46,756 bases of DNA from Lactobacillaceae bacterium (GTDB lineage Bacteria; Bacillota; Bacilli; Lactobacillales; Lactobacillaceae): contig JAITPD010000059.1 of NCBI GenBank assembly GCA_031289615.1, positions 1 through 46,756 of the forward strand, read 5' to 3'. The notes under the pieces are model-generated. The model made no database searches. It saw only the letters and a list, made by a program, of their open reading frames with translations, and was not told the DNA's origin. Positions 8,901-17,583 of the stretch are shown piece after piece. Position 1 is the stretch's first letter; every line of letters begins with the position of its first letter. The position numbers and the translations under genes are program-made.

Positions 8901-11334
8901 CTGTTGGTTGTTCGGTCAATGAGCTCTGATCTTCGGTTTGGATTTCAGTATAAGCTCCACCGTAGTTATCAAATGAGTATTTCACCTTCTTGTTTGAAGT
9001 ATTTTGCAGCTTAACAGTAAAGCTAGTTGTCTCGCCAATTTCCTTCAAAGCAAATATTCCATCTCCATCAGCTTTGTCAGTCAAGATGACAGAATTATCA
9101 ACGGCCTTGTCAACTTGAATTAGACCGGCTCCTTGCTTACGTGGTGAAATAATTGTCTTAGCAGCTTTATCAACAACTGGCTTAGATGTGTTAGTAATCA
9201 CATTCTTAATTGCTTGAACATAGTCGAGCGTTCCAGTTGCCAAGTTCTTTGCATTAGCCTTCAAGTTTTGCATAATCAAAGCAGCTGAACCAGCCACAAA
9301 TGGTGTTGCCATTGAAGTCCCTGACAAATTTTGGTAACCATTGTCGTTAGCAGTTGACCAAATATTTCCACCAGGAGCAGAAACTTCTGGCTTCAAATCA
9401 AGATTAGGAGTTGGTCCCCATGATGAAAAGCTTGAAAGTTTTTGCGCGTTAGGATTAGCAATCTTTTTTACTGCAATCTTTGAGAAAGTTGCAGTCAGAT
9501 CTGAATTTTCACGAATAGCCTTAACCAACTTAGTTCCTTGTGAGTAACCCAACGCAATTGTTGGCAAACTTGCATCCAGCTTAAATTGTGGCGTTTCATC
9601 TTTAACGTTATCAATGATGATCAACCCTTTAGCCTTAACGTTACGAGCAATCGCTGCTGCTTGCATATCGGTAAAGCCAATCATTCCACGTGAAACAACG
9701 AGAATCTTTTTTTGTGATGCATAGTCACCTTGGTTGAAAGGAATAAGTGCAATATTATCTGTCGTCGCATAACCAGGCAAATCTGCATCAGGTTGCGCTG
9801 TTCCACCATCTGGCATCAAATAAAATGATTGTTGATCTGTAAAGAATTCATCCGGGAATGAATAATCCGTTGTTGAATTAGTTTGGATTGCTTGATCATC
9901 GTCCAACAATGTCTTGTCACCAGACTTAATCTTCATAGTCGTTGTTGTTGTCGTTGTGTTTTCATATGAAGCAACCGTCAATGCAGCTGCCGTAACACCA
10001 GGACTATTGAGCGTTTGATCTTCAATTGAATCCGTGGCCGTCATATCGTTACCACCCTTAGAATCATAACGACCAGCATTTCCGGCTGCAACAACTGGAA
10101 GGATTCCTTTTTTAGCAGCGTTCGTCAATGCAACTTGCTCTGCCGATGTAGCATCCACAGTTCCGTTGTCGCTTCCTAATGACAGGTTCAAGATGTCAGC
10201 ACCAAGTTTAACTGAGTCTTCAATGGCATCAATGACGGTATCAGTTGAAGCACCTGCATTTTCGTTTGAGAAAACCTTCATGTTCAACAACTGGGCTTCT
10301 GGAGCAACTCCTTGCACAGACGTCATGTTGTCAGCATCTTTACCATTCGCAGCCATGATTCCGGCAACGTGCATTCCGTGTTCATGTGTGATTCCAGTTG
10401 CATCGTATAAGTCTTCTGGATTAGTTGAATGGTCCGCATAGTTCATGGCATAAGGAACTTTTTCAGTTTCGTATTTACCATAACCAAGCGCGCTAATAGC
10501 TGAGTTAGCATCTGCTTCAGACATCTTGGCAGCCTTTTCACCAGCTTCAGTCAAACGCATGTCTTTGTGGCTCGCATCAATTCCTGAGTCAATGTCAGCG
10601 ATCAAGAGACCTTCACCCTTGAGTTTGTGCTTTGATTGCCACTCAGTCGTCACACCAGCCAAAACATTGGCATCCGTATCTTGTGGATAAAGCAAATCAG
10701 ATTCTTGAACCAACTTAACTCCGTCGATTTTTTGAATTTCAGCAATTTCACTTTGCTTGGCATCAATTGAGAAACCATTCCATAGGTAACCAAATTCCTT
10801 GGCAACTTTATGTCCAGTAATCTTTTCAACCTTATCTTGCAATGCGCTTTGATCATCAATGACTTCATCCGTCGCTGCGTCAATTGCTTTAACCGCTGCC
10901 TTAGATCCATCAGCTTCAGGTGTGTCTGCCTTGGCTATGGCTGGCTTGGCATCCAATTGCACCATCACGCGAACTTTTTTACTACTTACTTGAGCCTTCG
11001 CTTTTGCATAAGCTTGCGTTGCTCCAAAAGTATTGTCTTGCGCCTTCAAATAATCTGAAGCAAATTTTTCGTCTTGCAAATCCGTTTGCTTGAGTAAGGC
11101 TTCTTTAACTTCAGCCTTATTAGTAACTTTCCCAACATTTTTACCAGAAACGTGTTCATTGGCCTTCAATGTCACAACGTCTTTGGCGGAGGTGTCTTTA
11201 GATTGTGTGGTGGTAGTATCTGCAGTGTCGGCGCTGGCAGTTAGGATATTGGTAGACTGTAAGATAGGAGCTATCAATCCAAGTGTCATTGTTGACAACA
11301 AGATATACCCTTTCATTTTGTTGATTTTATTCAT
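5953..11334 (-). CDS. Large secreted S8 (subtilisin-like) serine protease, lactocepin/C5a-peptidase type
   Basis: 1793 residues from the ATG at 11334, preceded by GGAGGA; a TTG 15 bases earlier is less likely. Signal peptide (1-36), a pro-region (about 115-215), then the S8 domain: catalytic Asp249 in D-S-G, His319 in H-G-M-H-V-A-G, oxyanion Asn419 in A-A-G-N-A-G and Ser674 in S-G-T-S-M-A-T-P. A PA-type domain is inserted at about 500-615. After it come Fn3-like/A-domain segments, an FlgD-Ig-like part ('DGQYYYKTEV') and several Ig-like repeats, ending in a Fn3-like tail. This order matches cell-envelope proteases that digest casein or host proteins. There is no LPxTG motif, membrane helix or S-layer domain at the C-terminus (ends ...FSKAL), so it is likely shed or held non-covalently. 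Monocistronic. Confidence 0.93.
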   Translation of the reverse strand: MNKINKMKGYILLSTMTLGLIAPILQSTNILTASADTADTTTTQSKDTSAKDVVTLKANEHVSGKNVGKVTNKAEVKEALLKQTDLQDEKFASDYLKAQDNTFGATQAYAKAKAQVSSKKVRVMVQLDAKPAIAKADTPEADGSKAAVKAIDAATDEVIDDQSALQDKVEKITGHKVAKEFGYLWNGFSIDAKQSEIAEIQKIDGVKLVQESDLLYPQDTDANVLAGVTTEWQSKHKLKGEGLLIADIDSGIDASHKDMRLTEAGEKAAKMSEADANSAISALGYGKYETEKVPYAMNYADHSTNPEDLYDATGITHEHGMHVAGIMAANGKDADNMTSVQGVAPEAQLLNMKVFSNENAGASTDTVIDAIEDSVKLGADILNLSLGSDNGTVDATSAEQVALTNAAKKGILPVVAAGNAGRYDSKGGNDMTATDSIEDQTLNSPGVTAAALTVASYENTTTTTTTMKIKSGDKTLLDDDQAIQTNSTTDYSFPDEFFTDQQSFYLMPDGGTAQPDADLPGYATTDNIALIPFNQGDYASQKKILVVSRGMIGFTDMQAAAIARNVKAKGLIIIDNVKDETPQFKLDASLPTIALGYSQGTKLVKAIRENSDLTATFSKIAVKKIANPNAQKLSSFSSWGPTPNLDLKPEVSAPGGNIWSTANDNGYQNLSGTSMATPFVAGSAALIMQNLKANAKNLATGTLDYVQAIKNVITNTSKPVVDKAAKTIISPRKQGAGLIQVDKAVDNSVILTDKADGDGIFALKEIGETTSFTVKLQNTSNKKVKYSFDNYGGAYTEIQTEDQSSLTEQPTVNGIYTNAETINYVQTPGHVRQYESKVSDELIAGATVKADKNDITLNAGQTKEIKVTLKLSADAAKQNWVEGYVGFTAKTANTPDLVAPYLAFHGNYGAEDMLDKPVDEEGSRFGYGYLTDEYNGRPLGASETGMLDADGNYLYKINRDNAAISPNDDNRQEEAFPMYVAARSVKHVETDIVDADKKLVRHIGSSNGANKEIFGMYEDTLWDGRTRNLTTGQEDAVPDGQYYYKTEVTGELASEKQTYYYPVKVDTKGPEIKNAKLTQDAEGNAYLDAEITDDNSGMRDMNTPIIVVINGHQEFYYVGEDIKVVSDLAHLHVKLSWGQEAEVKNGDNDVYVGADDYAGNGSAIHVAAADSKLKAVGDDVTQDGGRADGKVAFSSLEIFKSPRTGLYSSNPFKSSSQYVRYDEATNTYELNVIGSYYKEFQIYSTNEAGTKTDPITVHPAEKDGAFSVWVPLLPGDSNMHFETADGQEVMDTLPFTFKVNSAFTFDRNSSFEGLEVTSYAPGVNNIYSPDNAQHGVSKIVVSHDQKSIHLKGNAKDQDGVKCGIFGYGTTVSNGVSKTVDGKIDANGDFDIDVDLSLLSMTGKVRLSLFSYLNDATMDAGYTKSTDDTIFVTQRDADGNLPPVEEEESTTGKANVIEPVRFSTHLLQTAGTLKDNPDYDADKQTLVLRGSVYKTVKALRFYLNGTSRDDDAVKVKINDDGTFEYTVKNVTPLYAKTFKVETDVEQSDGTMLMKSELTRLIVDAALPDLKFDAKDNWVYDDAKAQYDVYTTDSKFDLSGSVYNDLRGTAVYINGENVFTDITLDTIAHGNEYLENTPKTFKASYDLNKDSDNIFKVIAAAASENQTEINIVVHQKTTKLDAPKIDLSTTEKHAKSVTLTSAMDANTTVQYSTNKGKTWLPLNDAGLILIANATVQFRATNLWHQTSDVVSVKVDNIDNSNSGTPKPKLPPVKCPTPKEIVDATQKAKMIFSKAL

Positions 11335-11446
11335 ATAAATTTCCTCCAAAAGTTTTATGAGTTTTTCTTAATGATTTAATTAAAATCCTTTAATTCGGAT
11401 TAATCAATGATATGTGTATCTTCTTCACAAACTGTTCTATGATTCC

Positions 11447-11471
11447 GTTTACATTTGTCTAAAATGTGAAC
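11447..11471. promoter_or_regulatory. Candidate operator palindrome upstream of the S8 protease
   Basis: GTTTACATTT and AAATGTGAAC form inverted arms (9 of 10 pairs) around five bases, about 115-140 bases before the protease start. The region 11335-11630 has no gene; it is AT-rich and should hold the protease promoter, though no convincing -35/-10 pair stands out. Confidence 0.4.
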
Positions 11472-11632
11472 AAACTATTGTTAAATTATCGTTAAAACGT
11501 CTGATAAATCACTTATATTAAAAATAATCTAGTTAAAGATACATATTATTCACTTACTTTTAATTATTTTTCTCTCATAAATCATGGTTCGGTGACGATT
11601 TTTTGCATGAAAATCCGTTATGTAGCATAAAT

Positions 11633-11669
11633 AAAAACTCCAACAACTGCAAAATTGTTGGAGTTTTTA
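11633..11669 (-). terminator. Rho-independent terminator of the pepF transcript
   Basis: AAAAACTCCAACAA pairs with TTGTTGGAGTTTTT around CTGCAAAA. It is nearly symmetric, and is the first strong terminator after the pepF-like stop at 11916, which puts repeat copy 2 inside that gene's 3' UTR. Confidence 0.85.
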
Positions 11670-11690
11670 TTTGAAATTGTGCTAATTCTT

Positions 11691-11910
11691 AAACACCTTG
11701 GTCATTTTTCACCTGCGTGGTGGCTTTTCAATAAAGATAGTAAGTGGCGACACGGTCCCATTCGACTACACATTTTTGCAAAATGAGTCGAATTGGTGCC
11801 GCTACCTCGCATTTCCACCTACTATCATCATCTCAATCCACCACGCTTTGAATAAAATGACCAGGGTGTTTGCTGGTCAGCGAAGCGATTCTGTCGCCGG
11901 ACCACCAGCC
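11691..11910 (-). repeat. Composite palindromic repeat, copy 2 (B intact, A truncated)
   Basis: Module B is complete (TGCGTGGTGG to CCACCACGC, core with TACACATTTTTGCAAAATGA). Module A is cut to its first ~35 bases (TCAGCGAAGCGATTCTGTCG...), ending six bases before the stop codon of the M3 peptidase gene. The remnant still folds by itself (GCTGGTC with GACC-ACCAGC). Confidence 0.85.
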
Positions 11911-11915
11911 ACGTT

Positions 11916-13727
11916 TTATTTCACAAATTGTTCTGACAACGCGATGTATTCGTCAATGTCTTTCTTAACCAGATCCGCACCGGCTTGCCAGAAGTCTGGT
12001 TTCGTCAGATCCACACCCAAATGCTTTTGCGCCAAATCTTCGGCCGACATTGCTGCCGTATCACGAAGCAACGCCACATAGGCTTCCTCAAAGTTATCCT
12101 GCGCTTGAGCCCAAGCATAAACACCCGCGCTAAACAAATAACCAAACGTGTAAGGGAAATTGTAGAACGGAACGGAATCGCCATAGAAGTGCAGCTTTGA
12201 CGCCCAGAAATGCGGATGACGTACAGCCAAGATTCCACCAAAAGCATCCTCTTGCGCCTGGTCCATCAACTCATTTAAACGTTCAGCTGTAACATATCCA
12301 TCTTTGCGTTCCTTATAGAAAGAATCTTCAAATTCAAACCGCGCGTGAATGTTCAAGAACATCGCCACCGGATTTGACATCTTTGCATCAATCAACACAA
12401 TCTTTGCAGCATCCGTCTTTGCAGCAGCCACACTTGCGTCGTTCACAATCAATTCCGCAAACGTTGACGCTGTTTCAGCTACGTTCATAGAATATTGATC
12501 ACGGAACTCTGGCAGGTCCGTCAAAACGCTCGAATGGAAGCCGTGTCCAAGTTCGTGCGCAATGGTTGCCGCATCATTGACCGAACCAGTAAAGGTCAAG
12601 AAAATACGTGACTCTTTGATATCCGGCACACTCTCCATCCAACCACCAGGCATTTTACCAGGTCGGTCTTCCGCCTCAATCCACTGCTTTTCAAATGCAT
12701 TTTGCGCAAACGCAGCCATCTTTGGCGAAAACCTTCCAAAATTATCAATAATAATCTCAGCCGCATCATCATAGCTCAGCTCGGTCGGCGTATAATCACC
12801 CAACTTTGTAATCGGCGCAACTTGGTCTTGCCACCCGATTTCATCAATGCCCAACAACTGCGCCTTGCGTGCGAAATAAGGCTTAAACATTCCCTTATTT
12901 GCATCCACGACCTTCCACATTGTCTCCAACGTTGCTCGTGACATCCGGTTAAGCTCAAGAGGTTGCTCCAAATGATCTTTGTAGCCATGCGCTGCTTGCT
13001 CAGTTAACCGAGCTCCTGCAATATGGTTCAATGTATCTGCAGCCAAATTCTCAGCACTGCCCCACATTTTTTCATACGCAGCCATGATCGTTTTACGAAT
13101 CTTTGAATCTGGATAACCGTCAATTTGATTAAGAGCTTGCCCTGCAGAAATTGTTTGCTCAGCACCGTTTTCATCTGTATAAGTCAACGAAAGTGTTCCA
13201 GCAATTGTGTCATAATGTGATGACCACGCACTCAAACCATCCGTCCGAAGCTTGTCAATAATACTTTCAGTCACATCATCAAGCAACCGTTGCGCGCTCT
13301 TCCGCTTTTCATTCAACGTGAACCCAACTATCGCAAACTGAGGCAGTTCGATAATTTTTGCAAATTCAGCATCACTAAAGCCAGCCAAAATCTTTGCATA
13401 ACCATTGGCGGGTTCGTTTAGCTCTACTTCGAGATTTTCAACCTTTGACAGATAAGGACGGTAAACTGAGTTAGTGAAATCAGCGGAGTACAAAGCACCA
13501 ACGAATAACCCGGCAGTCAAATGTCCGGCCAAAATCGTTTGGTACAAATCCGTTAGCTTAGCGAGCTCGGCATATTCTGGCGCATCAGAATTTGCCTCAT
13601 ATGCGCTCACACCCTGCTTAAAGTCACTAATTTGTTGCTTCAACAGTTCGAGCTTAGCTGCTAATTCGGGCGAATGAATTCCACCCTTGAAAATTGAATC
13701 CAAATCCCAATTTAAAGCGTATTTCAT
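11916..13727 (-). CDS. pepF: M3-family oligoendopeptidase F-like
   Basis: 603 residues, the normal length for the PepF/M3B group of cytoplasmic zinc peptidases that trim imported oligopeptides. The zinc motif H-E-L-G-H is at 391-395, within 'TIAHELGHGFHSS', with the downstream conserved Glu region 'ETASTFAE'. The start is the ATG at 13727, seven bases after GGAGGATT; the frame stays open a further 67 codons upstream but that part runs into repeat copy 3 and is not likely coding. The stop codon lies against the truncated module A of repeat copy 2. Function fits a proteolytic lactic acid bacterium together with the S8 protease and the M20 dipeptidase nearby. Confidence 0.93.
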   Translation of the reverse strand: MKYALNWDLDSIFKGGIHSPELAAKLELLKQQISDFKQGVSAYEANSDAPEYAELAKLTDLYQTILAGHLTAGLFVGALYSADFTNSVYRPYLSKVENLEVELNEPANGYAKILAGFSDAEFAKIIELPQFAIVGFTLNEKRKSAQRLLDDVTESIIDKLRTDGLSAWSSHYDTIAGTLSLTYTDENGAEQTISAGQALNQIDGYPDSKIRKTIMAAYEKMWGSAENLAADTLNHIAGARLTEQAAHGYKDHLEQPLELNRMSRATLETMWKVVDANKGMFKPYFARKAQLLGIDEIGWQDQVAPITKLGDYTPTELSYDDAAEIIIDNFGRFSPKMAAFAQNAFEKQWIEAEDRPGKMPGGWMESVPDIKESRIFLTFTGSVNDAATIAHELGHGFHSSVLTDLPEFRDQYSMNVAETASTFAELIVNDASVAAAKTDAAKIVLIDAKMSNPVAMFLNIHARFEFEDSFYKERKDGYVTAERLNELMDQAQEDAFGGILAVRHPHFWASKLHFYGDSVPFYNFPYTFGYLFSAGVYAWAQAQDNFEEAYVALLRDTAAMSAEDLAQKHLGVDLTKPDFWQAGADLVKKDIDEYIALSEQFVK

Positions 13728-13792
13728 TTTGAAAATCCTCCAGGTTATATCTTTAGTTAGAATACATCTTTTTAGCAAGCGTTGGTAATTAT

Positions 13793-14146
13793 GAAACGCT
13801 TTGGTCATTTTTTTATTTGCATGGTGGCTTTTCGATGATGATAGTAAGTGGCGACACGGTCCCATTCGGCTTTTAATTTCGGTAAACCGAAATTTAGGCG
13901 AATTGGTGCCGCTACCTCGCGTTTCCACCTACTATCATCATCTCATTCCACCACGCCTTGAATAAAATGACAAAGTTTGCTTGATCTGCGAAGCGATTCT
14001 GTCGTCGGATGACAAGCCCTTCCCGAATCTAGGCGAAGCTTTTCACGCGTGCTTTAGCGCTGTGAAATTGGCAAATTATTTTGCCGTTCGCCATGAATCG
14101 TGCAGGGCAAATCCGAAACGTAAAGAATCTTTAGTGAAGCTGATCA
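13793..14146 (-). repeat. Composite palindromic repeat, copy 3 (complete)
   Basis: B then A as read on the plus strand, 354 bases. B core is the second type: TTAATTTCGGTAAACCG followed by AAATTTAGGCGAATT, itself a hairpin. A is the common subtype with GGCAAATTATTTTGCC and TTCACGCGTGC...GTGAA hairpins. Fills nearly all of the gap between the M3 peptidase start and the permease stop. Confidence 0.92.
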
Positions 14147-14169
14147 ACCAAATCAATTCTTACTTTAAG

Positions 14170-15597
14170 TTACTTTTTCTCATTCATTGACGAATGCTTC
14201 ATACCATATGTGAAGTAAATGATCATTCCGATGACAAACCATCCTAGCATCATAATTTTGGCATCATCACCCAAACCTAGCAACACACCAAACGCTGCTC
14301 CGGCCGCCAATGCTGGCAACACCGGATACAGCGGCATCTTGAACGCTGGGTCAGTTAAATCTTTACCTTCACGTGGCCGCAAGCGATAAATTCCGAGCGA
14401 CACAAAGATAAATGCGACCAACGTTCCTGCTGAAATTAATTGTGCTAACTGCGAAAACTCAAAGAATTCTGAAATGATAATTGCCACCGCTGCCAGTGTC
14501 CATAGCCCAACGTTTGGCAAGCGTTCTTCGTTTAATTTACCAAGTTGTTTTGGCAAAAGTCCATCGCGCCCAAATGAGTAAATCAACCGTGAACCAGCCA
14601 TGCTCATTCCAATCAACGCGCTCAACATTCCAACCACAGCAATCGCCCCCACGACAGCTGCAACGATTGGATGTCCCGTTTGCCGAAGTGCCCAAGCAAC
14701 CGGCTCAGCGTTTCCAGCATAGTGTGAATATTTGAACATCCCCACCAAGACAATCGAAACGGCCGAGAACAAAACAACGGCAATCAACAATGAGCCCAAA
14801 ATTCCACGGGGCATCGTTTTACCTGGATTCTTGGCCTCAGCTGAATTGGCTGCAATTGAATCAAATCCGATATATGACAAGAAGATTCCTGAGACACCGG
14901 CCCAGACCCCTTGCCAACCACCAAACGGCCCCGGCTTCACGGCTGGGTCATAAGCTGGGACAAACGGATGTAAGTTCTTCGTGTGGAAAGCTGTCAAACC
15001 AACCAGCAAGAACAAGACAATCGCAAAGACTTTGGCCAAAACCAAGGCAATCTCAACCCGTGACGCATTTTTGACACCGCGACTGAGCAGAACCGTCACC
15101 AAGATAATCGCACCGACCGAGAAAATGTCACCAAATCCACCGGCCATAATTGGCGTGGCAAAAGCTTTGGGAATCTTTAGCCCAACTTCTTCAAACAGCC
15201 CGCGCAAGTTTGCCGAAAGTCCGGCCCCGACGAACGCCAAAGCAATAAAGTATTCAGCTAGCAATGCCCATCCAGCAATCCAACCAAAGAATTCGCCGAA
15301 CAAAACATTGATCCATGAATAAGCCGAGCCCGCAAATGGCATCGCCGCTGACATTTCAGCGTACGCAAATGCCACCAGACCCGCAACAATCGCCGCAATT
15401 ACAAATGAAGCGACCACCGCTGGCCCTGCATGTTCAGCAGCAATCACGCCTGGCAATGTAAAAATCGAAGCAGAGACAATTGTCCCGACCCCTAGCGCTA
15501 AGAAATCCTTGACGCCCAAGACTCGCTGCAACATTGAATCCTTGTCCTCATAGTTCGACGCGTCTTCTTTTTGTGTTAACCGTGCCCATATCCCCAT
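14170..15597 (-). CDS. APC-superfamily amino-acid permease (cationic amino acid transporter type)
   Basis: 475 residues, about 12 membrane helices. The N-terminal 'GVGTIVSASIFTLPGV' and 'AFAYAEMSAAMPFAGSAYSW' segments and 'GFDSIAANSAEAKNPGKTMP' are signatures of YfnA/CAT-like permeases for basic or branched amino acids; the exact substrate cannot be read from sequence. Start set at the ATG at 15597, eight bases after GTGAGGA; an upstream TTG frame extension to 15636 is unlikely. Monocistronic by spacing, and its 3' end abuts module A of repeat copy 3. Confidence 0.9.
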   Translation of the reverse strand: MGIWARLTQKEDASNYEDKDSMLQRVLGVKDFLALGVGTIVSASIFTLPGVIAAEHAGPAVVASFVIAAIVAGLVAFAYAEMSAAMPFAGSAYSWINVLFGEFFGWIAGWALLAEYFIALAFVGAGLSANLRGLFEEVGLKIPKAFATPIMAGGFGDIFSVGAIILVTVLLSRGVKNASRVEIALVLAKVFAIVLFLLVGLTAFHTKNLHPFVPAYDPAVKPGPFGGWQGVWAGVSGIFLSYIGFDSIAANSAEAKNPGKTMPRGILGSLLIAVVLFSAVSIVLVGMFKYSHYAGNAEPVAWALRQTGHPIVAAVVGAIAVVGMLSALIGMSMAGSRLIYSFGRDGLLPKQLGKLNEERLPNVGLWTLAAVAIIISEFFEFSQLAQLISAGTLVAFIFVSLGIYRLRPREGKDLTDPAFKMPLYPVLPALAAGAAFGVLLGLGDDAKIMMLGWFVIGMIIYFTYGMKHSSMNEKK

Positions 15598-15772
15598 CCA
15601 AAAAATCCTCACTCTCCCAATTAATTTTAGTTCCAATACGTTTTCACATAATTATTTAATAATACACGAATGAATGCCCATTTACAAGGGTGTTAAATCG
15701 TGAAAAATGCGACAAGTGATTTTACTCTATCTGATGCAATTTTTCATCAACGTTCCCCATTAGAGCATTAAA

Positions 15773-15804
15773 AAATTCGATCTAGGTTTCCCAAAATCGA
15801 ATTT
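15773..15804 (-). terminator. Rho-independent terminator
   Basis: AAATTCGAT pairs with ATCGAATTT around a 14-base loop, followed by TTTTTT in the minus-strand direction. Lies just after the stop of the 105-residue membrane protein gene. Confidence 0.7.
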
Positions 15805-15812
15805 AACTATTT

Positions 15813-16130
15813 TTAGTTCTTCCGTTTAATACCAAACATTAGCAAATTTATACCCGCAATTATGACTGCGATAGTAAATAAGATCACATTTCCAAAACTA
15901 ATCACATAACCTTTAGCAAACAGATCGAATGCTAAAATACTGACAGCTCCTAAAACATAAAGCACTGATAGAATGATGCCAATTTTTTTTGACGCAACTC
16001 GTTGAGAATACGTTGTGCCCAACACCACTGATAAGATAGCAATTGCAGAATAGTTATTTATTAGCGCATAAATTGTTGTAGCCAAGGCAGCAATACAGAT
16101 ACCAATATCTTTAATTTCCTTTTTTGTCAT
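15813..16130 (-). CDS. Small four-helix membrane protein, function unknown
   Basis: 105 residues with four predicted membrane helices, a basic start (MTKKEIKD) and basic end (GIKRKN). Not recognised beyond resembling small uncharacterised membrane proteins of lactic acid bacteria. AAAGGAG lies 11 bases before the ATG at 16130 and a terminator follows the stop, so it is a real single-gene unit. A TATAAA-like -10 in the 120-base upstream gap could drive it. Confidence 0.7.
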   Translation of the reverse strand: MTKKEIKDIGICIAALATTIYALINNYSAIAILSVVLGTTYSQRVASKKIGIILSVLYVLGAVSILAFDLFAKGYVISFGNVILFTIAVIIAGINLLMFGIKRKN

Positions 16131-16251
16131 ATGTAAATTTCTCCTTTAGATTTGTTGCATTCTCATCTTGAAGCAACTTAGAATACATTTTATAACCAAG
16201 ATATGAAGAATTAACGAATTAGCGTTCAATTGTGACTATAACCTATCACGT

Positions 16252-17079
16252 TCACTCCACCCGATGCATTTTTTCATCGATTAAATCAAAACTCGGAAAC
16301 TTTTGATTAATTTTTTCAAGCTCTGTCAACTTTGCCTCATTCCAAAAACGCCGCGAATTAGTTGCACCTTGATATTCACCTACAATCAAAATTTCGCCCG
16401 CAAAATCATTTCGCAATTGCTCCAAAATCTGCCAATCAGTTTCATCCGTGTCCGGCGCCCAACTGATAACAATCACTTCGACCTCCTGAGCATACTTGTT
16501 CACCGCAGTTAGAGCATCCAGAACCTCAATATCAGTCACCGGCTTAGCATGTGTTGGATCAGGCTGATTCCGCCAATCCTCATTGTCCACCGCAATAATC
16601 TTTTGCTCCGGGTTAATCGCTCGTAAGCCCGCAGTTAAATAACCATGCCCAGCCATTAATTCCAAAACTGACCGACCATGCAAATACTTAGCCACCTCTT
16701 GAATCCACGGTGTCGAAACATATCCATACATACTAAATTGCTCAATCAAGAAATCGCGAAAATGATGCAGCTGGTAATCTAGTTCCTCCAGTGCATCAAT
16801 TAATTCTTCCCAGCGCTGGTTCCCTTTGACAGGATCGTTTGGAAACTCCTCCACTACTGCCTTTTGCACATCTCCAACCATGTTTTCATTAATTTCTAAG
16901 AATGGTAAGGCTGGTGGCAAATAACCTTGCGCCAAAGCCTGAATTGCTTCAACGACTTGCCCAATCAAATCTCGGACAGACTCCACATTTTTAAATTGCT
17001 CCTGATAGCGCAACAGCTCACTGAGATAATCATCCTCAATGAGCTGTCCACCACCAATTTTAATTAATTGGTTTTTCAT
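16252..17079 (-). CDS. Class I SAM-dependent methyltransferase-like protein
   Basis: 275 residues. The N-terminal ~120 residues are helical and not recognised; the C-terminal part is a Rossmann fold with motif I 'VLELMAGHGYL' at 138-148 and the acidic motif-II residue in 'IIAVDNED' at 161-168. 'VIVISWAPDTDE' matches a motif-IV-like strand. The substrate is unknown; the long helical head argues against a simple small-molecule enzyme. Starts 18 bases after the stop of the XRE regulator gene, so the two are probably co-transcribed. Confidence 0.75.
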   Translation of the reverse strand: MKNQLIKIGGGQLIEDDYLSELLRYQEQFKNVESVRDLIGQVVEAIQALAQGYLPPALPFLEINENMVGDVQKAVVEEFPNDPVKGNQRWEELIDALEELDYQLHHFRDFLIEQFSMYGYVSTPWIQEVAKYLHGRSVLELMAGHGYLTAGLRAINPEQKIIAVDNEDWRNQPDPTHAKPVTDIEVLDALTAVNKYAQEVEVIVISWAPDTDETDWQILEQLRNDFAGEILIVGEYQGATNSRRFWNEAKLTELEKINQKFPSFDLIDEKMHRVE

Positions 17080-17097
17080 ATTAAACTTGGCCTTCCT

Positions 17098-17505
17098 CTA
17101 AAACAAATCACCTTGCTGGTTAACTGGAATATCGTCATCAAAGTTAAAGATGCTATTCTTTTCAGCAAAGTGGCGGTTGATAATCTGGAAAATATCAAAC
17201 CGATCCTGGTCCGACAACGCTTTACCATTATAATCAATCTCTTTACCCGACAAGAACAATAGCGACAGGTCTGTCTTTTCAACACTCACTCGACCGACCA
17301 AAAAATCCATCGTGACATCAAAGAAATCAGCCAACTTGCGAACTTCAACATATGAAGGAGAGCGATCGCCACGTTCCCAATTACCAATTTGGGCGGCAGT
17401 ATTGGGCTTTTGACCCGGATCAAGCTGTTTATTTAGCGCTTCAGCTAGGGTCTCAAGGGTAATATTTCGGCTCTTTCGCAATTCGCGCAACCGTTCTGGA
17501 AACAT
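17098..17505 (-). CDS. XRE-family HTH transcriptional regulator
   Basis: 135 residues. Residues 1-75 form a Cro/CI-type helix-turn-helix ('RLRELRKSRNITLETLAEAL' then 'IGNWERGDRSPS'), with the usual 'LADFFDVTMDFLVG' end. The remaining ~60 residues are charged and may bind a partner or ligand. AAAGGAG sits eight bases before the start. Located in a same-strand chain peptidase-rlmA-this gene-methyltransferase; a 78-base gap before it could hold its own promoter. Confidence 0.88.
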   Translation of the reverse strand: MFPERLRELRKSRNITLETLAEALNKQLDPGQKPNTAAQIGNWERGDRSPSYVEVRKLADFFDVTMDFLVGRVSVEKTDLSLLFLSGKEIDYNGKALSDQDRFDIFQIINRHFAEKNSIFNFDDDIPVNQQGDLF

Positions 17506-17583
17506 ACTGGCTCTCCTTTCACATCATTTGAAATCCATTTGTCTTAATTTTACCGAAAAACCGCCAAGATTACCATGTTTACG

